A DNA stretch of 32,839 bases, from NCBI GenBank assembly GCA_014859205.1, contig JACUUR010000006.1, positions 1-32,839 of the forward strand. The letters are read 5' to 3'. Positions within the stretch are counted from its first letter, which is position 1. Each line of letters starts with the position of its first letter. The stretch comes from Dehalococcoidia bacterium. GTDB taxonomy: Bacteria > Chloroflexota > Dehalococcoidia > GIF9 > AB-539-J10. Under the pieces are notes generated by a model. That model saw nothing but the letters and a program-made list of their open reading frames with translations, was not told where the DNA came from and did not search any database. A program made the translations under genes and the position numbers. This document shows positions 7,795 through 14,308 of this stretch, piece after piece.

Positions 7795-8997
7795 ATGGAC
7801 TTCGGACTGAGCGAAAAAGAGCTGGCCCTGAAGGAGGAGATCCGCAGGTTTGCGCAGGCCGAGTTGCCTGCGGACTGGAGGCGCACCACACTCATCGACT
7901 GGGAATGCCCGGACTTCGAGTTCGAGATGTCCATATCCCGAAAACTGGCGCAGAAGGGCTGGCTGGTCATGAGCTGGCCCGAGGAGTACGGCGGTCGGGG
8001 CGCTTCTGTCATGGAGCAGACCATATATGAGATGGAGCTGGCCTACTGGGGCATCCCGGGGGCCTGGATGGGCATCAGCGGAACACAATGGGTGGGTCCC
8101 TGCCTCATGCTCTTCGGCACTGAACAGCAGCGCCGGCAACATCTGCCCCTGATCGCCTCGGGTGATAAAGATGGCGTCTGGTGCACGTGCTACAGCGAGC
8201 CAAATGCCGGCTCGGACTTCGCCAATCTGCAGACGCGGGCGGTGAGGGATGGCGATGACTATGTCATCAACGGGCAGAAGGTGTGGACGAGCGCCGCTCA
8301 CAGGTCCAGATGGTGCTGGCTGGCTGCCAGGACCGATCCCAACGCGGCCAAGAAGCACCGCGGCATCAGCATATTCATTGTAGACATGACGAGCCCGGGC
8401 GTGACCGTCAACCCTATCCTGAACTACTACGGTCGACACCACTTCAACGAGGTGTTCTTCGATAATGTCAGGGTGCCGGCCTCCGATCTGGTGGGTGAAG
8501 AGAACAAGGGCTGGTATCACCTCATGCAGGCGCTTGTCTTTGAGCGCCGCAGCATGGCGCCCACAACCTACGGTGGATTCAAGAGACTGCTGGAAGAACT
8601 CGTAGAGTATGCCACCCACACCGAGCATCAAGGCCAGCCTTTGTCTCAGAATCCTGCGGTTCGTGCCAGGCTGGCTGATCTGGCGGTGGAGTTGGAAGTG
8701 CTCAAGATGTTCGCCTTTCAACTCGCCTGGTGCATAAGCCAGGGCCAGATCCCTGCCTATGAGTCTTCCCGGAACAAGATAGCCAGCGACGAGGCAATGA
8801 AGCGCATGGCCCTCATAGGGGCGGAGCTACTGGGCATATACTCCCAGGTTGACCCCGATTCCGAATGGGCCAAACTGAGAGGCGCCATACAGGGTGCCTA
8901 TCTCGGATTCCCCGGTCACGCTATCGCGGCCGGCACCGCTGAGATCGAGAAGAGCATCATGGCGCAGTTCAAACTAGGGCTGCCCAAATCGTATTGA
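7795..8997 (+). CDS. Acyl-CoA dehydrogenase, predicted alpha (catalytic) subunit
   Basis: This 400-residue FAD flavoprotein catalyses alpha,beta-desaturation of an acyl-CoA. Family motifs include PEEYGGRG, CYSEPNAGSDFA (about 132-143), INGQKVWTS and the C-terminal GTAEIEKSIMAQ. The catalytic Glu position of medium-chain enzymes, just before GTSxIQ, is Ala here. A Glu at 250 in LVFERRSM falls where isovaleryl-CoA dehydrogenase and the ChsE-type alpha subunits keep their catalytic base. I therefore infer it is the active subunit of an alpha2beta2 enzyme with the next gene. The ATG at 7795 is the only usable start, because an upstream in-frame ATG at 7756 runs into a TAG. A 171-base gap separates it from the SDR; it holds no clear promoter (TTGAGG-N17-GATAAG is weak). 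Confidence 0.92.
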   Translation: MDFGLSEKELALKEEIRRFAQAELPADWRRTTLIDWECPDFEFEMSISRKLAQKGWLVMSWPEEYGGRGASVMEQTIYEMELAYWGIPGAWMGISGTQWVGPCLMLFGTEQQRRQHLPLIASGDKDGVWCTCYSEPNAGSDFANLQTRAVRDGDDYVINGQKVWTSAAHRSRWCWLAARTDPNAAKKHRGISIFIVDMTSPGVTVNPILNYYGRHHFNEVFFDNVRVPASDLVGEENKGWYHLMQALVFERRSMAPTTYGGFKRLLEELVEYATHTEHQGQPLSQNPAVRARLADLAVELEVLKMFAFQLAWCISQGQIPAYESSRNKIASDEAMKRMALIGAELLGIYSQVDPDSEWAKLRGAIQGAYLGFPGHAIAAGTAEIEKSIMAQFKLGLPKSY

Positions 8998-9106
8998 GGT
9001 GTGGCTTTTGCTTGACGAGATATCTCTATTGGCGTCAGGAGCGAGCATAATCGGAACTCGCCGCTATGTTGTGCTGAGACTGGGGCGGGTCTTCTGAGAA
9101 GTTATC

Positions 9107-10240
9107 ATGGACTTTAGCTTTACCGAGGAGCAGGACATGTTACGAACCCTGGCCAGGGGTTTTCTGGCCGAGCAATGTCCCAAGGCCAGGGTCAGGGACA
9201 TGGACAGGGATGAGAAAGGCTTTGACCCCCACCTATGGCGCAGCATGGCCGAACTGGGCTGGCTGGGGCTCGTCCTTCCCGAGGAGTACGGCGGTATGGG
9301 CGGGAGCTTCATAGACCTGGCCGTTCTGATGGAGGAGATGGGTAGGAACATCGTGCCGGGCCCTTTCTTCTCTACCATGGCCTTTGGTGCGCTGCCTCTG
9401 CTTGAGTACGGTAGTAGTGAGCAGCGCAGCAGGTTTCTGCCGCCGGTAGCTCGCGGCGAGGCGATCTGGACCTTGGCCTTAGCCGAGTCGTCGGGAAGCT
9501 GCAAAGCCTCTGAGGTACGGCTTCGCGCTGTGGCTGAGGGAAGCTCACACGCTCTTTACGGGGACAAGCTTTTCGTTGCCGGTGCCCACATAGCCGATTA
9601 TATGCTTGTAGCCGCCAGGACCGGAGAGGGTGCCGGGCCCGAGGATGGCGTCACGCTGTTCGTCGTTGAGGCCGGGCAGCCGGGTATGAAGATCGAGGCG
9701 ATCCCCACCATGGGCGGCGACAGGCAGTACAGGGTCAGCTTCGAGGGAGCAGCAGTGTCGGCGGGTTGTATCCTGGGCGAGCTGGGTCAGGGTTGGGTTG
9801 TGGTGGAGTTCGCCCTGCAGCGGGCTGCCGTGCTCAAAGCTGCCGAGATGTCCGGGGCCTGCCAGGCTGTCCTGGACATGTCCAGTGCCTATGCCCGGGA
9901 GCGGGTGCAGTTCGACCGGCCCATCGGCTCATTCCAGGCCATACAGCACAAGCTGGCCGACATGCTGATCGACGTGGAGGCGGTGCAGTACCTGGTCTAT
10001 CAGGCAGCCTGGGGAATAAGCTCCGGTTCGCCATCCCCCTGGCAGATCTCGGCGGCCAAGGCCAAGGCCAATGAGGCTTACCAGCGGGTCTGCATCGATG
10101 GCATCAGCACTCATGGCGCCATCGGATATACCATGGATCATGATATCGGCCTCTACTATCGTCGTGTCAAGGCGGCCGAGTTCACGGCCGGCGACACCGA
10201 CTTTCACCGGGAAGTGATAGCCACTGAACTGGGCCTTTAG
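9107..10240 (+). CDS. Acyl-CoA dehydrogenase, predicted beta (non-catalytic) subunit
   Basis: This 377-residue acyl-CoA dehydrogenase homologue has the N-terminal motif FSFTEEQDMLR, PEEYGGMGG, the FAD-contacting RVQFDRPIGSFQAIQHKLADM, and a C-terminal TMDHDIGLYYRRVK. Neither possible catalytic Glu is present: the IVD/ChsE-like position is Gln238 (FALQRAAV), and the medium-chain position is Ala in FTAGDTDFH. This is the pattern of the inactive partner in heterotetrameric ChsE-type dehydrogenases. It lies 109 bases after the alpha-subunit gene. The gap holds a perfect 10-base palindrome GAGATATCTC (9017-9026) and a CATAAT box without a good -35. The ribosome site is weak (GAGAAG). It ends 33 bases from the convergent transglutaminase-like gene. 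Confidence 0.9.
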   Translation: MDFSFTEEQDMLRTLARGFLAEQCPKARVRDMDRDEKGFDPHLWRSMAELGWLGLVLPEEYGGMGGSFIDLAVLMEEMGRNIVPGPFFSTMAFGALPLLEYGSSEQRSRFLPPVARGEAIWTLALAESSGSCKASEVRLRAVAEGSSHALYGDKLFVAGAHIADYMLVAARTGEGAGPEDGVTLFVVEAGQPGMKIEAIPTMGGDRQYRVSFEGAAVSAGCILGELGQGWVVVEFALQRAAVLKAAEMSGACQAVLDMSSAYARERVQFDRPIGSFQAIQHKLADMLIDVEAVQYLVYQAAWGISSGSPSPWQISAAKAKANEAYQRVCIDGISTHGAIGYTMDHDIGLYYRRVKAAEFTAGDTDFHREVIATELGL

Positions 10241-10273
10241 CCCTGCCGAACGGGAGGCCTTCCGCGTACTGTG

Positions 10274-10915
10274 TTATCCGGGAGTCGTGGCTTGCTGCGG
10301 CGGAGGCCGCTTCCGGTGCAGGACCACCCTGGCTGCAATCAGGGCCGCCAGGCCCGAGAACAACAGGGCCCTTCTGCCGTCCGGCATCGGGCGCCAAAAC
10401 GCGCGCCAGCCAGAATCCACCATCTGATTGACACTGACCTCAGGAATTCGGAACTCCCTGTCACCGGTGTCAGGATCCCGTTGGTAGAACTGTACATGGG
10501 GGTTCTCAAACGAGGTCTCCACTTTGCCGTCATACTCCACCCACATATGCATGGGAGATGAACTGATCCGGTAGGGAATGCTCTTGGCTTCGAAGACGGA
10601 AGCTAATACCAGGGCTCGAGCTTTGCAGTCGCCCTGTTGTCGTTCTAGTATCTCCTCGATGCTGGGAAAATACCACGGCATGTTATATAGCTCCCAATCA
10701 TGGCGATAAGGTATTCTGGCTAAGACCGCTCTCTCCAGAGCTGCCGGATCAGACGGCAGGTCATCCAACATGAACTCAACGGCTGCTGGTATAGCATCAA
10801 AGGTATACACTCTGTGGATGCTGACGATTAGCTTGATGGGATTCGGATACAGTACAAATAGAATCCACAGCGCAAGCAGCAGAGGGAAGTATCTCCGGAA
10901 AGCTCTTCTAAGCAT
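10274..10915 (-). CDS. Membrane-anchored transglutaminase-like cysteine-protease-fold protein
   Basis: This 213-residue protein has an N-terminal membrane helix (about 9-31), a transglutaminase-like core with Cys97 in GDCKARALVL and His123 in PMHMWVEY, and a second hydrophobic helix near 184-199 followed by a basic tail. The third residue of the usual Cys-His-Asp triad is not clear; Glu137-Asn138 occupy the region. Proteins of this fold can be proteases, amidases or inactive scaffolds, so no reaction is assigned. Its ATG overlaps the end of the tryptophanase gene by 8 bases, which implies translational coupling, although a shared pathway is not obvious. Confidence 0.72.
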   Translation of the reverse strand: MLRRAFRRYFPLLLALWILFVLYPNPIKLIVSIHRVYTFDAIPAAVEFMLDDLPSDPAALERAVLARIPYRHDWELYNMPWYFPSIEEILERQQGDCKARALVLASVFEAKSIPYRISSSPMHMWVEYDGKVETSFENPHVQFYQRDPDTGDREFRIPEVSVNQMVDSGWRAFWRPMPDGRRALLFSGLAALIAARVVLHRKRPPPQQATTPG

Positions 10916-12287
10916 AATCGAACCTACACGTGAAATGCCGCAGGATGGGAGTTTGGTACACCATCTTCAGGCCCCTCAGGTTTACGCGATTGTGGTAGAT
11001 CTCCAGAATGCTGTCCGCCACGAAGTCCATGTGCGCGTTGGTATAAGCCCGGCGGGGAATAGCCAGCCGCACCAGTTCGAGATCTGGGTATTTCTCGTGT
11101 CCGGTAGCGGTATCTTCCTCCCCGAACATGCTTGGGCCCAGGTCTACCCCCCTGATGCCCGCTTCCACGTAGAGCGCTACCACCAGGGCCTGTCCCCTGA
11201 ATTCACGCTGCGGAATGTGCGGGGCAAATCTTCTGGCGTCAAGATACACCGCGTGTCCGCCGGGCGGCAGAACAATGGGCACCCCTCCTTCCTGGAGGCG
11301 TCCGGCCAGATGGGCCACCTGTTCGATGCGGAAGCGCAGATAGGGGAGTTCGAGTACCTCCTGGAGTCCCACCGAGAGTGCCTCCATATCCCTGCCCGCC
11401 ATGCCTCCATAGGTGGGAAAGCCTTCGTATATGACCGCCAGCCCGCAGGCCTGTCGGTAGAGGGTCTCGTCACTGAAGGCCATGAAGCCTCCAATGTTGA
11501 CCAGGCCGTCCTTCTTGGAACTCATGACACAGCCGTCTCCATAGGAGAACATCTCTTGAGCGATCCTCAGTATCTCCCTATCCTGATAGCCGGACTCCCT
11601 GGTCCTGATGAAATAGCAGTTCTCGGCGAAGCGCGCAGCATCGAAGAAGAGAGGCACTCTGTAGCGACGGCAGATCTCTGCTGCCGAGCGGACATTCTCC
11701 ATTGAAGCGGGCTGACCGCCATTGTTGTTACAGGTGACGGTTATCAGAACAAACGGCACCTTCCGACTGCCATGCTCCTGAAGAACTCCCTCCAGTCTGC
11801 CCAGGTCGATATTGGCCTTGAAGGGATGGCAATCCTCCGGGTCCAACCCCGGCGCTATGACCAGGTCCAGTGGAGTCGCCCCCTTGAGCTTTATGTGCGC
11901 CCGGGTGGTATCAAAATGCATGTTGCCGGGGATAACCGATCCCGGCTGGATCAGCATCGCGGCAAGTATGTTCTCAGCCCCCCTGCCCTGGTGGGTGGGC
12001 AGGACGTATGGATAGCCTGTGATATTGGTTACGGTCTCCTGGAAGCGAAAGAAGCTGCGCGACCCGGCATATGATTCGTCACCAAGCAGCAGGGCCGCCC
12101 ACTGGAACTGGCTCATAGTGGAAGTGCCGCTGTCGGTCAGCAGGTCAATGTAGACGTCTTCCGCCCTGAGGTTGAAGACGTTGTAGCCCGCTTCAGCGAT
12201 CAGCCTTTCCCTATCTTCCCTGCTTGTCTGCCGCAACGGCTCGACCATCTTGAATTTGTACGGTTCCGGGCCAATGCTATCGCTCAT
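10908..12287 (-). CDS. tnaA: Tryptophanase (L-tryptophan indole-lyase), PLP-dependent
   Basis: The enzyme splits L-tryptophan into indole, pyruvate and ammonia by way of 2-aminoacrylate. The 459-residue form starts at MSDSIGPEPYKF; the track's longer start adds 22 residues that do not look like the family. An AAGGAG lies 13 bases before the chosen ATG, a long spacing. Family motifs include IDLLTDSGT, THQGRGAE, the PLP-lysine segment SSKKDGLVNIGG (Lys259) and YEGFPTYGG. The close relative tyrosine phenol-lyase is separated at three positions recalled from the two families. Here they are Asp126 (HFDTT; Thr in the phenol-lyase), Leu in GVDLG (Arg in the phenol-lyase) and His451 (LRHFT; Phe in the phenol-lyase). 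All three agree with tryptophanase. It lies downstream of ridA in one operon. Confidence 0.88.
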   Translation of the reverse strand: MSDSIGPEPYKFKMVEPLRQTSREDRERLIAEAGYNVFNLRAEDVYIDLLTDSGTSTMSQFQWAALLLGDESYAGSRSFFRFQETVTNITGYPYVLPTHQGRGAENILAAMLIQPGSVIPGNMHFDTTRAHIKLKGATPLDLVIAPGLDPEDCHPFKANIDLGRLEGVLQEHGSRKVPFVLITVTCNNNGGQPASMENVRSAAEICRRYRVPLFFDAARFAENCYFIRTRESGYQDREILRIAQEMFSYGDGCVMSSKKDGLVNIGGFMAFSDETLYRQACGLAVIYEGFPTYGGMAGRDMEALSVGLQEVLELPYLRFRIEQVAHLAGRLQEGGVPIVLPPGGHAVYLDARRFAPHIPQREFRGQALVVALYVEAGIRGVDLGPSMFGEEDTATGHEKYPDLELVRLAIPRRAYTNAHMDFVADSILEIYHNRVNLRGLKMVYQTPILRHFTCRFDYA

Positions 12288-12324
12288 AATACTATGGTTC
12301 TCCTTGGCAGGTATTCGGACAGAG

Positions 12325-12351
12325 GAGGCCGGCCGAACGGAGGCCGGCCTC
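12325..12351. other. Perfect 10-base inverted repeat between ridA and tnaA
   Basis: GAGGCCGGCC and GGCCGGCCTC flank a seven-base loop, giving a very stable GC hairpin in the 93-base gap between ridA and tnaA. It has no T-run on either strand. It may protect or tune the downstream tnaA message, or act as a partial stop. Confidence 0.55.
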
Positions 12352-12380
12352 AAGCTTTGTCTGCGTGAATCGCATGCATC

Positions 12381-12785
12381 TCAACCGACCGCTGTGCCCT
12401 CGATCTCGACCTGGCATCCCCGGGGCAGGGCCGAGACCTCCACCACCGCCCGGGCCGGGTATTCCTCCCCCGGGAAGAACGACTGGTAGGCCCTGTTCAC
12501 CACCGGGAAGAGGGTCATATCTGTAACGTAGACCGTTGTCTTGACCAGGTTCCCGCAGGAGAGTCCGGCCTCCTTAAGGATCTCGCCCAGGTTGTGCATG
12601 CACTGCTTTACGTGGTCTTCGATGTCACCGGCTACGATCTCGCCGGTGACAGGATCGAGGGGCAACTGACCCGATACGAATACAAGCCTGCCTTCGGCCG
12701 AGGTTGCCTGCGCATATGCTCCGATGGCTTGTGGTGCCCTCGCTGTGCTGATCCTGTGTACTGGTCCCTCTGTTCCTTTGGTCAT
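12381..12785 (-). CDS. ridA: RidA family enamine/imine deaminase
   Basis: This small protein of 134 residues hydrolyses reactive 2-aminoacrylate and related enamines to keto acids and ammonia. Family features are SGQLPLDPVTGEIV near the N-terminus, VKTTVYVTDM, and the C-terminal block YPARAVVEVSALP with the substrate-binding Arg. The ATG at 12785 is preferred over the track's GTG at 12794, because AAGGAG then sits eight bases upstream. It precedes tnaA, whose reaction passes through 2-aminoacrylate, so the pairing makes chemical sense. Confidence 0.92.
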   Translation of the reverse strand: MTKGTEGPVHRISTARAPQAIGAYAQATSAEGRLVFVSGQLPLDPVTGEIVAGDIEDHVKQCMHNLGEILKEAGLSCGNLVKTTVYVTDMTLFPVVNRAYQSFFPGEEYPARAVVEVSALPRGCQVEIEGTAVG

Positions 12786-12866
12786 TCTTGGCACTCCTTC
12801 ATCGACTGCCGGAACCCGCTGAAGGTGATATCAGCACCTCGACAGGACCGGACCGCTGCATCTCCT

Positions 12867-12927
12867 CAGGTTACCGCGAACCTGGCATCTCATCGTATCT
12901 GCTTCGGGCATGTACCGACGGCCACAT
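12867..12927 (-). promoter_or_regulatory. Structured leader of the ridA-tnaA operon with a possible short leader ORF
   Basis: The 424 bases between ridA and the next gene hold no long ORF. On the minus strand an 18-codon ORF with Trp at codon 2 (MWPSVHARSRYDEMPGSR) runs from 12927 to a TAA at 12871-12873. That stop falls inside the perfect hairpin CAGGTT-N6-AACCTG (12867-12884). Nearer ridA there is another hairpin, AGGTG-N7-CACCT (12823-12839). GCATCTC/GAGATGC (12885-12891 and 12937-12943) can also pair. The short ORF has no visible ribosome site, so a TnaC-like role is only a suggestion. Confidence 0.25.
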
Positions 12928-12979
12928 GCGGCAGACGAGATGCGAATCCTGGTCGCTGTCGGCCCCGGGATCTGCCCAA

Positions 12980-13008
12980 AGTTTGACGCGTTTCACCGCC
13001 CCTGTCAA
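12980..13008 (-). promoter_or_regulatory. Possible promoter of the ridA-tnaA-transglutaminase operon
   Basis: On the minus strand a perfect TTGACA is followed after 17 bases by CAAACT (3 of 6, keeping the key A2 and T6). The -35 lies within a 7-base inverted repeat GTTTGAC-N16-GTCAAAC (12981-13010), which could be an operator. It would give a leader of nearly 200 bases. Confidence 0.4.
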
Positions 13009-13084
13009 ACACGACCTCTTAGAGAATCCTGCTCTCTTAAGCTGTAGTGGGTCTGCGCCCCGGCCACGTGGAGGCTAGGGAGTG

Positions 13085-13113
13085 TTGACAAAGTTTATAG
13101 TGGTTATTATAAT
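13085..13113 (+). promoter_or_regulatory. Full-consensus sigma-70 promoter
   Basis: TTGACA, 17 bases, TATAAT: all 12 consensus bases with ideal spacing. It sits in an AT-rich island (13085-13160) that stands out from the GC-rich surroundings, about 100 bases before the DUF4097 gene. Confidence 0.85.
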
Positions 13114-13138
13114 AGATCAAGATATTTAAGTAAGAGAT

Positions 13139-13150
13139 TAACTATAGTTA
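13139..13150. repeat. Perfect palindrome TAACTATAGTTA downstream of the consensus promoter
   Basis: The 12-base perfect palindrome lies about 20-30 bases after the expected transcription start. A short hairpin GGCCC-GAA-GGGCC (13166-13178) follows in the untranslated leader. A repressor site would explain why such a strong promoter is tolerated; the binding protein is not known. Confidence 0.4.
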
Positions 13151-13209
13151 TGACTACTTATGGGCGGCCCGAAGGGCCCAGTCTAGGAGGCCAACAAAGG
13201 AGGTAAGAG

Positions 13210-14088
13210 ATGGCGAAGATCGAAGGAGCATTCGAGAAGGAACTGGAGGTGGGGACGTCTGTGCGGCTGGAGGTGAAGACAGGCAGCGGAGACGTAGACA
13301 TACTGCCCGGAAAAGACGGAAGACTGGGGGTATCTGCTGAGTTCGACGTGAAAGCAAGCTCGCAAGGGCAAGCCGAGGAGTTGGCCCGGAGGATCGAAGC
13401 AGACCCTCCCATTGAGGTGGACGGAGACCTGGTCAGGATCGGCGATCTGAGCAAATACAGCCTGGGCCGGCAACCTCTGGGCCCCTTCGCGGTCTTCGAT
13501 TTCTCCATCTCAGCCCCCCGTGAGACCCAGGCGATGCTCAAATCCGGGTCGGGTGACCACCAGGTGCGTGGTCTGAGGGGTCCGGTGAGGGTCAGAGCCG
13601 GCTCCGGTGACGTCCAGATCGAAGATATCGAGGGCGATGTCGATGTTGGCGTGGGTAGCGGAGATATCCGGATTGCCAGGGCCCGCTCGGCTGTCAGCGC
13701 CGAGTCCGGTCGTGGAGGCGTCGATCTGACGGAGACGACCGGACCGGTTACCGTGAAGGCCGGCTGCGGTGATATGTCGCTCCGGGACATCGGCGGCAAT
13801 ATCGATGCGAGTGTCGGGCATGGGGATATCACGCTGGAGTCTCCCGTCGGGGCCGGTGCAGAGTGGGCTCTGAAGGCTGGCTCGGGGGACGTCGAACTCC
13901 TGCTGCCTCGCGACTCGCAGTTCAGGCTTTGTGCTGTGAGTGTCTCCGGCGACATAGAGACCGACTTTGATCTGGAGTCCCCCGGGGGGATCGGGAAGAA
14001 GAAGGTGGAAGGACAGGCTGGGGAGGACACGAGTGCCGGGATCAACGTCACGACTGGACACGGAGATATCACGATAGAAGCAAGGTAG
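13210..14088 (+). CDS. DUF4097-family beta-strand repeat protein
   Basis: This 292-residue protein is built of about ten copies of a short G-x-G-D-[VI]-x-[IL] unit (for example GSGDVDIL, GSGDVQIE, GSGDIRIA, GHGDITLE, GSGDVELL, GHGDITIE). It should fold as a stacked beta-strand solenoid, as in DUF4097 proteins. No signal peptide or membrane helix is visible, so it is predicted to be cytoplasmic. The function of the family is not known. The ribosome site AAAGGAGGT is near-perfect, and the consensus promoter upstream suggests high expression when not repressed. It is the first gene on this strand before the TldD/TldE pair. Confidence 0.85.
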   Translation: MAKIEGAFEKELEVGTSVRLEVKTGSGDVDILPGKDGRLGVSAEFDVKASSQGQAEELARRIEADPPIEVDGDLVRIGDLSKYSLGRQPLGPFAVFDFSISAPRETQAMLKSGSGDHQVRGLRGPVRVRAGSGDVQIEDIEGDVDVGVGSGDIRIARARSAVSAESGRGGVDLTETTGPVTVKAGCGDMSLRDIGGNIDASVGHGDITLESPVGAGAEWALKAGSGDVELLLPRDSQFRLCAVSVSGDIETDFDLESPGGIGKKKVEGQAGEDTSAGINVTTGHGDITIEAR

Positions 14089-14181
14089 CGGTGCACGTGA
14101 GCTGATCCGCCGTCGTCGGTAGGCCAGGTAGGCCGGAAACGGCAGGGCGTTCACAAACGTATTCGCCCTGTCCACGAGGCG

Positions 14182-14204
14182 GCCCGATGCCTGTTCCATC
14201 GGGC
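14182..14204. terminator. Hairpin downstream of the DUF4097 gene
   Basis: GCCCGATG and CATCGGGC pair perfectly (8 bases) around a seven-base loop, about 95 bases after the stop codon. There is no T-run, so any terminator function would be weak or factor-dependent. A tandem repeat of GGTAGGCC (14118-14134) lies before it. Nothing else is clear in the 220-base gap except the promoter listed next. Confidence 0.35.
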
Positions 14205-14247
14205 AGCCGCAGGAATCGTGCGCACATGGTGCCTGAGCTGATTGACG

Positions 14248-14276
14248 TTGAATGTGAGATCGAAGTCGGGTAGACT
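14248..14276 (+). promoter_or_regulatory. Possible promoter of the tldD-tldE group
   Basis: TTGAAT (4 of 6) is followed after 17 bases by TAGACT (4 of 6), about 30 bases before tldD. The match is weak, and tldD may also be read from the promoter at 13085. Confidence 0.3.
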
Positions 14277-14308
14277 ACATGTAGAACAGAGAGCAGAAAG
14301 GAGGCGTT

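Noticed and set aside
7735-8721. 328-residue minus-strand ORF opposite the first acyl-CoA dehydrogenase
   Set aside because: Long, but with no recognisable motif and fully antisense to a gene with clear family motifs; such ORFs arise easily opposite GC-rich codons.
10770-11705. 311-residue plus-strand ORF opposite tnaA
   Set aside because: Shadow of the tryptophanase gene, which has all family motifs.
10908-12287. Tyrosine phenol-lyase
   Set aside because: Overall similarity is close, but the three recalled specificity positions all match tryptophanase.
13158-14096. 312-residue ORF opposite the DUF4097 gene, Ser/Pro-rich with repeats
   Set aside because: The repeats are the complement of the GSGD-type repeats on the plus strand; it lacks a ribosome site and domain signal.
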